In this document: positions 1 through 7,393 of the stretch, piece by piece
Numbering within the stretch: the stretch's first letter is position 1
How the letters are laid out: each line of letters starts with the position of its first letter
From: Pseudomonas hamedanensis
Lineage (GTDB): Bacteria; Pseudomonadota; Gammaproteobacteria; Pseudomonadales; Pseudomonadaceae
DNA: 64,000 bases
Assembly (NCBI RefSeq): GCF_014268595.2
Contig: NZ_CP077091.1
Span: 394,501 to 458,500, forward strand
Reading direction: 5' to 3'
Position numbers and translations under genes: made by a program
Notes under the pieces: model-generated
Databases searched by the model: none
The model's input: the letters and a program-made list of their open reading frames with translations, nothing else
Told to the model about the DNA's origin: nothing

Positions 1-240
1 GTGTTCGGCAGCCAGCGTTCTGGCATTGGCAATCACCTGTGCCTCACGTGGGCTGTCCTGGATCGGCTTGCCGCTGTCCCATTTGGTCAGGGCAACGAGG
101 TCGCCGATGTTCAGGCGTTCATTCAGGGTGGACAGTAATGGCTTCAATGAATCAGGCGCCGCTGAAGGTGCGGCTGCCTGGGTGCAGGCGGCGCATAGAG
201 CGAGGAGGGTGCCTAGCAAAACATTGACAGCGTTGCGCAT
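1..240 (-). CDS. Secreted chorismate mutase (AroQ-gamma type), 5' part only
   Basis: The first 80 codons of a minus-strand gene that runs off the left edge. It starts with a signal peptide (hydrophobic stretch ending near CAACTQAAA), followed by LSTLNERLNIGDLVALTKW and a KPIQDSPREAQVI segment. That arrangement (leading helix with Arg and Lys, then W-x3-KPI-D-x-REA) is typical of the all-helical AroQ chorismate mutases exported to the periplasm, which convert chorismate to prephenate. The C-terminal half, including the rest of the active site, is outside the window. The start ATG ends at 240. Family call from motif recognition; physiological role of periplasmic chorismate mutases is not settled. 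Confidence 0.75.
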   Translation of the reverse strand, partial: MRNAVNVLLGTLLALCAACTQAAAPSAAPDSLKPLLSTLNERLNIGDLVALTKWDSGKPIQDSPREAQVIANARTLAAEH

Positions 241-423
241 GATTCGAGCCTCAATAAATAACTGTTGAAAAGCCGTGCTTTACCACAGCTGCACACTGCC
301 ACAAAGCAATGCCCGGTATTTACACAAATGCCAAAACAGACAATCAACAGGGATTGGAAATGTTGATTGCACCCGGCACGCAACTCACCGAAGCTATCGT
401 CAATCAGGCCTTCCGCCGTCGAG

Positions 424-1797
424 ATGGACCTCCAGCCAATGCAAAGTGCCACCTTCCCAAAGCCCCTCTGGCAAACCTATCTGCTTTTTCTGGCGCCGAT
501 GGTGCTGTCGAATTTTCTGCAATCGATGTCCGGCACGGTCAACAGCATTTATATCGGCCAGATGCTCGGTACCCAGGCGCTGGCGGCAGTGTCCGGCATG
601 TTCCCCATCGTGTTTTTCTTCATTGCCCTGGTCATCGGCCTCGGCGCTGGCGCGGGTGTGTTGATCGGTCAGGCGTGGGGCGCGCGGGAAACGCATAGGG
701 TCAAGGCGATCGCCGGCGCGACACTGCTGTTGGGTGTGTTGATCGGCCTGGTTGCCGCAGTGCTGGGAACCCTGTTTGCGCGGCAGGCGCTCACGGGGTT
801 GGGGACTCCGGCGGATGTACTCGACGATGCGGTGAGCTATGCCCGCGTCATGTTGTGGATCCTGCCGTCGCTGCTGGTGTTTGTGCTGTTCACGCAATTG
901 CTGCGCGGTGTCAGCGACACGCTGTCGCCGTTGCTGGCGTTGATCGTATCGACGGCCGTGGGGCTGGCGCTGACGCCGGCACTGATTCGCGGCGGGTTCG
1001 GCTTGCCGCAACTGGGCATCCAAAGTGCGGCGTATGCCGGGCTGGCCGGGAATCTCGCGGCCATGGCGTGGCTTGCGTGGCGCCTGCTCCGCAAGGGCCA
1101 TCCGCTGGCGCCGGATCGTGAGTTCTTTGCTGCCTTGCGACTGGACCGGGTGATTCTCGGCAAGGTCCTGCGTATCGGTTTGCCGACCGGTGTGCAGATG
1201 ATCGTGCTGTCGTTATCGGAGCTGGTGATTCTGGCACTGGTCAACCAGCACGGCTCACAGGCGACGGCGGCTTATGGCGCGGTGACCCAGATCGTCAACT
1301 ATGTGCAGTTTCCGGCGTTGTCGATTGCGATCACCGCGTCGATCCTCGGCGCCCAAGCCATCGGCGCCGGGCGTCTGGAGCGCATGGGGCCGATTCTGCG
1401 CACCGGGCTCTGGATAAACGTGTGCCTGACCGGCAGCCTGATCGTGCTCGGGTATCTGCTGTCGCACTGGTTGCTGGGTTTGTTCCTGACGGAGGACTCG
1501 ACCCGGGCGATGGCCGAGCACCTGCTGCACATCATGCTGTGGAGTCTGTTGGTGTTCGGGTTCCAGGCAATCGTCGGCGGGATCATGCGCGCCAGCGGCA
1601 CGGTACTGGTGCCAGTGGCCATTGCGATCTTCTGTGTGGTCGGCGTGCAGTTGCCGGCGGCGTACTGGCTCGACGGACAGTTTGGTTTGCAGGGGGTGTG
1701 GATGGCGTTCCCGGTGGCGTATCTCGGCATGCTGGCGTTGCAGACCCTGTACTACAAAAGGGTGTGGCAACACCAGAAAATCGAGCGGTTAGTGTAG
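424..1797 (+). CDS. MATE family multidrug/Na+ (H+) efflux transporter
   Basis: Polytopic inner-membrane protein of 457 residues, the usual MATE length, with about 12 hydrophobic segments in two homologous halves. The N-terminus shows the family pattern LWQTYLLFLAPMVLSNFLQ, followed by GTVNSIYIGQMLGT and later GAGAGVLIGQAWGAR. MATE proteins export cationic drugs or metabolites using an ion gradient; the substrate cannot be told. ATG codons at 424 and 439 and a TTG at 367 are all in frame; 424 was chosen because conserved sequence starts soon after it and 367 would add a non-conserved head. Transcribed alone, divergent from the chorismate mutase. Confidence 0.85.
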   Translation: MDLQPMQSATFPKPLWQTYLLFLAPMVLSNFLQSMSGTVNSIYIGQMLGTQALAAVSGMFPIVFFFIALVIGLGAGAGVLIGQAWGARETHRVKAIAGATLLLGVLIGLVAAVLGTLFARQALTGLGTPADVLDDAVSYARVMLWILPSLLVFVLFTQLLRGVSDTLSPLLALIVSTAVGLALTPALIRGGFGLPQLGIQSAAYAGLAGNLAAMAWLAWRLLRKGHPLAPDREFFAALRLDRVILGKVLRIGLPTGVQMIVLSLSELVILALVNQHGSQATAAYGAVTQIVNYVQFPALSIAITASILGAQAIGAGRLERMGPILRTGLWINVCLTGSLIVLGYLLSHWLLGLFLTEDSTRAMAEHLLHIMLWSLLVFGFQAIVGGIMRASGTVLVPVAIAIFCVVGVQLPAAYWLDGQFGLQGVWMAFPVAYLGMLALQTLYYKRVWQHQKIERLV

Positions 1798-1865
1798 GCG
1801 CTGGCGTAACGGCGGGTTGTTTGCTTAAGTCATCCAAGGCCCGCGACGGGCGTCCGGAGAATTCC

Positions 1866-2423
1866 ATGTCGCTGCGATTGCTGCTGGTTGCCGTGATTTC
1901 CTTCTGTGCCACGGCCGCCGCGCAGGCCGCCGAATACACCCGGGTCAATACCAGCGCCAGTCAGATCAGTTTCACCTACAACCAGATGGGCTCGCGGATG
2001 TACGGCACCTTCAGCAAGTTCGAGGCGACGCTGGACTTCAACACCGACAACCCCGCCAACGCCCGCACCACCTTGCACATCGATCTGGGCAGCATCGATG
2101 CCGGCAGCGAGGACGCCAATACCGAGCTGGTGAAACCGGCCTGGTTCGACACAGGTAAATTCCCGGTGGCCGTGTTTGAATCCAGCCGATTTACACCGGT
2201 GGGCGAGAACCGTTACCGGATCGCTGGCCAGCTCACCCTCAAGGGCATCACGCGCGAGGTTGATGTGCCGGTGGAGCTGAAGCCGGACAACGCCGTCGGC
2301 ATTTTCGACGGTGAACTGATCCTCAAACGCGACGAGTTCGGCCTCGGTGCCGGGGAGTGGGCGGACAGCGTGGTGTCCAAGGACATCGCGATCAAGTTCA
2401 GGGTGGTGGCGCCACAACAGTGA
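1866..2423 (+). CDS. YceI family periplasmic protein
   Basis: 185-residue protein with a cleavable signal peptide (residues about 1-22, ending AAAQA) and a YceI lipocalin-like barrel: YTRVNTSASQISFTYNQMG at the start, F-D-TGKFPVAVFES in the middle and a GQLTLKGITREVDVPV strand pair. YceI proteins bind polyisoprenoid lipids in the periplasm and are often base- or stress-induced. Start ATG preceded by GGAGA at good distance. It lies 68 bp after the MATE gene, so the two could be co-transcribed. The stop codon forms one arm of a short hairpin shared with the next gene. Confidence 0.88.
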   Translation: MSLRLLLVAVISFCATAAAQAAEYTRVNTSASQISFTYNQMGSRMYGTFSKFEATLDFNTDNPANARTTLHIDLGSIDAGSEDANTELVKPAWFDTGKFPVAVFESSRFTPVGENRYRIAGQLTLKGITREVDVPVELKPDNAVGIFDGELILKRDEFGLGAGEWADSVVSKDIAIKFRVVAPQQ

Positions 2424-2443
2424 AGACGTGATTGGCGTCTTCA
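2421..2443. terminator. Short hairpin between convergent genes
   Basis: TGAAGACG, a 7-base loop, then CGTCTTCA. The outer ends of the 8-bp stem are exactly the TGA stop codons of the YceI gene (plus strand) and of the AraC gene (minus strand). There is no T-run, so a true intrinsic terminator is uncertain; it could act in both directions as a 3'-end structure. Confidence 0.4.
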
Positions 2444-3478
2444 GTGCCCGCCGAGTAATTGGCGAATCAGATTGGGCGTGCTGCCTGTCCAGCGCTTGAA
2501 CGAACGTCGGAAGTTCGCGGCATCGGTAAAACGCAGGTAGTCGGCGACCTCTTCGTTGCTCATGCCTTTGACCTGATACAGGTAGAGCGCCACATGTTTG
2601 CGCACCCGGTCCACCTGTTGCTGGAACCCGGTGTCGTGTTTATGCAGTTTGCGCTTGAGAGTCGCAGCGCTCATGGAAAAATGCTGAGCGGCTTGTTCCA
2701 GGCTCGGCGGTTGGCGCACATGGTCTTGCAGGTGGGCGTAGAGACAATCGGTGAAACTGGCGGCGAACCCCAGATGTTCGATCTCGCGCAGCGCGTCCTG
2801 GCGTGCGACCTGGCCCGCCGTCGCCGAGGCACCCGGCCAGGGGCGAGCGAGGTATTCCCGGGGGATACGCATCAGGTCCAGCGGCCGTTCGAACCGGGTC
2901 TGTTCGCCCAGATGCACCCAGTACTGTTCAACGTAACGCGGTTCTGCGTGGCTGAAGCTGCATTCCCACGGCAGACGCTGCCCGCTGAGCCACTGACTCA
3001 TGGCCACCAGCGAGGTCATGCCCGCTTCGAGCAGGAAGCGCCATTGCTCGCCGGCACCGCAGCTGTCCAGCCAGTAGATGTAGGCGAAGCGTTCATCGAG
3101 TAACAGTCGCGGGGTCATCAACGGGCTCAGCAACGCCTGTTGCTGGATCAGCGTGTCGAGGGCCTGATGCAAATTTTGCGCGTGGCGCAAGGCGTGACTG
3201 GCTGCGCCGTAGTGTCCGGGCAGCAAGCGCTGGCCGAACAGAAAACTACTGTCGTCGGCATTGAGCAAGCGCCGGCTGTTGCCGATCAACCCGAGAAACT
3301 GCTGCGGACTCAAACGGGTCTGGCCGGCCAGAATGTCCTCATGGAACAGCCCGGTGCCGCGCAACAGACGGTGGCTGTCGATATCCCGGGACAGGGCCAG
3401 GTCGATCAGGGTGGCGGGTTGGTAATGCCCGGGAATGAAACGGCTGTCGGCTTCGTACCACGTGGTCTTGACGGTCAT
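2441..3478 (-). CDS. AraC family regulator with arabinose-binding-like N-domain
   Basis: 345-residue transcriptional regulator. N-terminal about 200 residues match the Arabinose_bd type (LIDLALSRDIDSHRLL...LSPQQFLGLIGNSRRLL), and the C-terminus holds the two AraC helix-turn-helix units, with SLEQAAQHFSMSAATLKRKL in the first and the typical DAANFRRSFKRWTGSTP end in the second. Members of this subgroup control catabolic or oxidative-stress genes. ATG at 3478 (preceded by TTGAGG) is preferred to the upstream TTG at 3490, which would overlap the previous stop. It follows the degenerate GGDEF gene by 8 bp, so the two form an operon. Target unknown. Confidence 0.85.
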   Translation of the reverse strand: MTVKTTWYEADSRFIPGHYQPATLIDLALSRDIDSHRLLRGTGLFHEDILAGQTRLSPQQFLGLIGNSRRLLNADDSSFLFGQRLLPGHYGAASHALRHAQNLHQALDTLIQQQALLSPLMTPRLLLDERFAYIYWLDSCGAGEQWRFLLEAGMTSLVAMSQWLSGQRLPWECSFSHAEPRYVEQYWVHLGEQTRFERPLDLMRIPREYLARPWPGASATAGQVARQDALREIEHLGFAASFTDCLYAHLQDHVRQPPSLEQAAQHFSMSAATLKRKLHKHDTGFQQQVDRVRKHVALYLYQVKGMSNEEVADYLRFTDAANFRRSFKRWTGSTPNLIRQLLGGH

Positions 3479-3486
3479 GGTCGGCC

Positions 3487-4401
3487 TCAAGCGCTTTTCG
3501 CCAGGGGCGATTTGGCTCGGGCCAGCGCCAGGTTCAGACGCTTGAGCAGCGCCTCGGGCGTCTCCTCCAACGCCATGACCGCGGCGGTGCAGGCCGACAG
3601 TTGCAGCCGCTCGCCATGCTGGCGCGTCTTGTGTGCCAACGCTTGCACGGCCTGTTGCAGTTCCTGCGCCATCGCCTGCGCCTGGCGTTCGCCCGTGTTG
3701 GGCAGCAACACCACAAAGCGGTCGCCGGCCAGCCGACAGAGCAAATCCTGATGGCGCAGGTTGAGCAGTAACAAATGACTCAACGCTTGCAGCACCGCAT
3801 CGCCCTCGGCGTGCCCGTAGGCCTGGTTGATGGCAGCGAAGTTGTCCAGATCCAGCACCAGCAACGACAGCGGCTGCTGCTGCGCGACGCTCTCCACGAG
3901 GCTATCGGCCAGTTGGCGCTTGAGGTAGTCGGCGCTGCCCAGAGGGGTGAGTTTGTCGAACAGCCGGTGTTCGCGGAACAACCGTTCGCGTTTTTCCATC
4001 TGCGCGCTGATCGCCAGTTGCTCGCGATGCCAGTGATAAATGCCCAGGGTCAGCAACACCATCCCCACGGGCATCGGTCCGGATTCCAGCCAGTGGTCCC
4101 AGGTGATGCTGTCGGGCAAGCGGATGAATTCGTCGAGGCTGTCGATCCACCAGGAAAAGAAAATGCCGCTCAGGCCCAGCACCAGATAATTGGTTACGCG
4201 CCCGGCCGGTCGGCTTTTAAGCACCAGCGCCAGCCAGATCAGGGCGAGCAGCGCCGAGCCGCCTTCGCCGACGATATCGAGCCAGACCCATTCGCTGATC
4301 GGCTTGAGTTCTCCGCAGGCCAGATGCAGGAGCAGACCGAGATTGGCCGCCACCAGCAGTGCCGCAAGTTTCCAACGGTGGGGTTTGAGCACTGAGAACA
4401 T
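3487..4401 (-). CDS. Membrane GGDEF-domain protein with degenerate active site
   Basis: 304 residues: about four hydrophobic segments in residues 10-125, a short linker, then a GGDEF domain from about residue 150. The signature loop reads AGDRF (residues about 225-229) in place of GGDEF or GGEEF, and the upstream metal/substrate segment reads LDLDNFAAINQAYGH, with Ala and Gln where Lys and Asp are usual. The fourth-position acidic residue needed for c-di-GMP synthesis is replaced by Arg, so diguanylate cyclase activity is unlikely and a sensory or GTP/c-di-GMP-binding role is possible. ATG at 4401 has AGGA 9 bp upstream. It heads a two-gene unit with the AraC gene. Confidence 0.8.
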   Translation of the reverse strand: MFSVLKPHRWKLAALLVAANLGLLLHLACGELKPISEWVWLDIVGEGGSALLALIWLALVLKSRPAGRVTNYLVLGLSGIFFSWWIDSLDEFIRLPDSITWDHWLESGPMPVGMVLLTLGIYHWHREQLAISAQMEKRERLFREHRLFDKLTPLGSADYLKRQLADSLVESVAQQQPLSLLVLDLDNFAAINQAYGHAEGDAVLQALSHLLLLNLRHQDLLCRLAGDRFVVLLPNTGERQAQAMAQELQQAVQALAHKTRQHGERLQLSACTAAVMALEETPEALLKRLNLALARAKSPLAKSA

Positions 4402-4533
4402 GGCCGCGATCCTGTGGCGAAGAAGCAATGCGCGCCAGCACAGCAGATGCTTGTGACAGTAGGGTGACAGCGGCTGCGGGTCGGATCAGCTCATCGTTGT
4501 GCAGGGGATTTCTGAAAAAACAGCGCCGACCTT

Positions 4534-4625
4534 GTGGGAGCGCGCTTGCTCGCGAAGGCACGGTGTCTGCGGCCGATCAGGCTGCAGGTGCCGCGGCCTT
4601 CACCAGCAAGCTCGGTACCACAGGT
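4534..4625. repeat. Degenerate REP pair (REPIN)
   Basis: A REP palindrome (GTGGGAGCGCGCTTGCTCGC) at 4534-4559 is followed by a decayed inverted partner around 4596-4625 (CCTTCACCAGCAAGCTCGGT...CACAGG). It occupies most of the 400-base gap between the GGDEF gene and the Pho-box promoter. Confidence 0.7.
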
Positions 4626-4712
4626 TCAAGTGCCGGGTGGGGGAGGTCATTTCAGCTCATTCTGCCGGCCAGATCCTGCAAAACCCCGACTTAAACGGCT
4701 CGCCCGTCAATC

Positions 4713-4746
4713 CTGTCACAGAAGCGTCACGCGCCGCCCCTAGCGT
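4713..4746 (+). promoter_or_regulatory. Candidate Pho box and -10 element
   Basis: CTGTCAC-AGAA-GCGTCAC at 4713-4730 are two 7-base repeats 11 bp apart, matching the PhoB box form (CTGTCAT, 4-base spacer, CTGTCAT). Ten bases downstream is TAGCGT (4741-4746) in the place of a -10 hexamer, the spacing expected when a Pho box replaces the -35. It lies 59 bp before the receptor start and upstream of a phytase, which fits phosphate-starvation control. Confidence 0.7.
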
Positions 4747-4804
4747 GCCCCTCCAGTTGCCGGGCCACTTGCCTGGCCGGACCGGACTCTTTTGGGGGAC
4801 ACAC

Positions 4805-7333
4805 ATGTACCAGCGCAGCGGCACCGTCGGGCTCTTCAGTTTCACCCTGACCGCCTTGGCCATGGCGATGACCAGCGAGCGGCTTTACGCCGCCGATGCC
4901 AGCGCCAATGTCGAGCATGTTGAAGTGGTGGGTCAGGCTGCCAGTATCGACTCGGCGCTCAAGCAACAGCGGCGTTCCGACAGCATCGAAAGCGTGGTGC
5001 ACGCTGATGGCGTCGCGCAGCTGCCGGATGAAAACGTTGCCGAAGCGGCGCAACGCTTGCCCGGCATCAGCGTCGAGCGCGATCAGGGCGAAGGGCGTTT
5101 CGTCAGCGTGCGCGGCCTGGGACCGGATCTGAACAGCGTGACCATCAACGGCACACTGGTGCCGTCACCGGAAAGCGAACGCCGTGCCGTGGCATTGGAC
5201 GTGTTGCCGTCGGAGCTGGTGCAGTCGCTGTCGGTGATCAAGACGCTCACCCCGGACATGGACGCCAACTCCCTGGGCGGCACGGTGGATGTCAAAAGCC
5301 TTTCGGCGTTCGATCACAAAGGCTTGTTCTACACCGGCGGCACCGAAGCCAGCTACGACAAGAACACGCATCAGACCAGCCCGAAATTTTCCGGTGCGGT
5401 CAGTAACCGGTTCAGCCTTGGCGATGGCATCGACAACTTTGGCGTCGCGGCTGCATTGAGCTGGCAGAAGCGCGACTTCGGTTCGGACAACGTCGAAACC
5501 GGCGGCGCCTGGGATTTCCAGCGCGGTGCGCAACTTGAAGAGTTTGAACAGCGCGACTACGACATCAGCCGCGAACGCACCGGCGCAGGTGTCAATTTCG
5601 ATTACAAACCTGACGACCTCAGCAGCTATTACCTGCGCACGCTGTACAGCCGCTACAAGGACAGCGAAACCCGTAACTCGACCGCTATTGAGTTCGTCGA
5701 GCCTCAGGTGGCCGGTGTGCTCGGCGATGCCGAAGGCAGTCGCAAGCTCAAGCAGCGCGAGGAAACCCAGCAAATCCAGTCCTACGTGCTCGGCGGCGAA
5801 CGCCTGCTTGGCCTCTGGACCCTCAGCGGTCAGGCCGGCTACAGCCGCTCCAGCGAAGACAGCCCAGGGCACATCGCCAATGCCGCGTTCAAAGGCATTG
5901 ATGACTTTTCCGACAGCGGCTTCTACAGCAACGACAAACCGCGCCCGATCATTGGCCAGAACTTCTACAACGCCAGTCAGTTCAGCCTCGACAAGGTCGA
6001 CTGGGAAAAGCAGAACACCACCGACACCGAGAAAAACCTGCGCCTGGACCTGGCCCGCGACTACGACCTGAGCGGCTATGCCTCGCAGGTCAAATTCGGC
6101 GGCAAGGTCAGCCGGCGCAACAAGGACAACGACCTCGACGCCTGGGTCTATGAGGACTTTGACGACCTCGGCTTCAATGACGCGCAGCTCAACCTCGATC
6201 GTTTCGCCAAAGGTTCGGTGGATTATCGCCTGGGTCAGTTCGGACCGGGGATCAGTGGCAGCGCGATCAAGAACCTCATCGGCGGGCTGAACCGTGCGGA
6301 TTTCTACGACCAGACCGAATCGACGGTCAACGATTTCAAGATGAGCGAGGACATCAACGCCGGTTACCTGATGAACACGATCGACATCGATGACTGGCGC
6401 TTCATCGCCGGCCTGCGTTACGAGGGCACCGAATTCGAAGCCAAAGGCACTGGCGCCACCGATGGCGACTTCGAGGCCACCAAGACTCAGCGTCGTTATC
6501 ACCATTGGCTGCCGGGCTTGCATGCGCGTTATCAACTGGACAAAAACACCCAGGTGCGCGCGGCCTGGACCAAGACCGTGGTGCGCCCGACCTTCGGCCA
6601 ACTGGCGCCAGGGTTTGTCATTGACGACGATGAAGCGACGTTCGGCAACCCCGATCTGAAACCGCTGGAGTCGAGCAACCTCGATCTGGGCATCGAACAT
6701 TTCATGGGCCGCGCCGGTACGGTCTCGGCGTTCGTGTTCTACAAGGACATCGAAAACTTCGTCTACAACACCGACCTTGCCGGCACCGGTGCCTGGACCA
6801 ATTTCTCCGAAGCGCACACCTTCGCCAACGGCGACAGCGCCAAACTCTACGGCCTGGAGCTGGCCTATTCGCAAAAATTCGACTGGTTGCCGGCGCCGTG
6901 GGACGGCCTGTTGCTGGGCGCGAACACCACGTTCAGCCGCTCCAGTGCCGACATCGAAGGCTTCGATACTGCCAGAGGCACTCAGCGCAAACGTAGCATC
7001 GATCTGCCGAGCCAGTCCGACACCGTCGGCAACCTGATGCTCGGTTGGGAAAAGGACAAGGTCAGCCTGCGCCTGTCGGCCAATTACAAATCCGCTTACC
7101 TCTATGAGCTGGCGTCGATCGATGACAAAGACCATGACCTGCATGTTGATGCGCAGACCTTCGTCGATTTCAGCGCGCGTTATTCGCTGACAAAAAATCT
7201 GCAGTTGAGCTTCGAGGCGCAGAACCTCACCGACGAGTCGTATTTCGTCTACACCGGCCACCGCTCCTACAACGGTCAGTACGAAGAATACGGCCCGACC
7301 TACAAGCTCGGCCTGACCTTCACTCATTTTTAA
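4805..7333 (+). CDS. TonB-dependent outer-membrane receptor, phytase-linked
   Basis: 842-residue receptor with signal peptide (to about residue 30), TonB-box-like VEHVEVVG, plug domain carrying SIESVVHADGVAQLPDENVA and a QRLPGISVERDQGEGRFVSVRG segment, then a beta-barrel ending in phenylalanine (GLTFTHF). The plug pattern is that of the Caulobacter/Xanthomonas-type TonB receptors used for organic nutrients rather than siderophores. The ATG at 4805 follows a GGGGGA-like ribosome site. It sits first in a run receptor-phytase-ExbB-ExbD-TonB behind a Pho box, so the likely ligand is phytate, its metal complex, or lower inositol phosphates. Ligand is inferred from context. Confidence 0.88.
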   Translation: MYQRSGTVGLFSFTLTALAMAMTSERLYAADASANVEHVEVVGQAASIDSALKQQRRSDSIESVVHADGVAQLPDENVAEAAQRLPGISVERDQGEGRFVSVRGLGPDLNSVTINGTLVPSPESERRAVALDVLPSELVQSLSVIKTLTPDMDANSLGGTVDVKSLSAFDHKGLFYTGGTEASYDKNTHQTSPKFSGAVSNRFSLGDGIDNFGVAAALSWQKRDFGSDNVETGGAWDFQRGAQLEEFEQRDYDISRERTGAGVNFDYKPDDLSSYYLRTLYSRYKDSETRNSTAIEFVEPQVAGVLGDAEGSRKLKQREETQQIQSYVLGGERLLGLWTLSGQAGYSRSSEDSPGHIANAAFKGIDDFSDSGFYSNDKPRPIIGQNFYNASQFSLDKVDWEKQNTTDTEKNLRLDLARDYDLSGYASQVKFGGKVSRRNKDNDLDAWVYEDFDDLGFNDAQLNLDRFAKGSVDYRLGQFGPGISGSAIKNLIGGLNRADFYDQTESTVNDFKMSEDINAGYLMNTIDIDDWRFIAGLRYEGTEFEAKGTGATDGDFEATKTQRRYHHWLPGLHARYQLDKNTQVRAAWTKTVVRPTFGQLAPGFVIDDDEATFGNPDLKPLESSNLDLGIEHFMGRAGTVSAFVFYKDIENFVYNTDLAGTGAWTNFSEAHTFANGDSAKLYGLELAYSQKFDWLPAPWDGLLLGANTTFSRSSADIEGFDTARGTQRKRSIDLPSQSDTVGNLMLGWEKDKVSLRLSANYKSAYLYELASIDDKDHDLHVDAQTFVDFSARYSLTKNLQLSFEAQNLTDESYFVYTGHRSYNGQYEEYGPTYKLGLTFTHF

Positions 7334-7393
7334 GCCTCGGCTGGCGGCCGGGTGCCGCCGTCTATCCACGCACGACAAGGATTCTGCCGGTTC

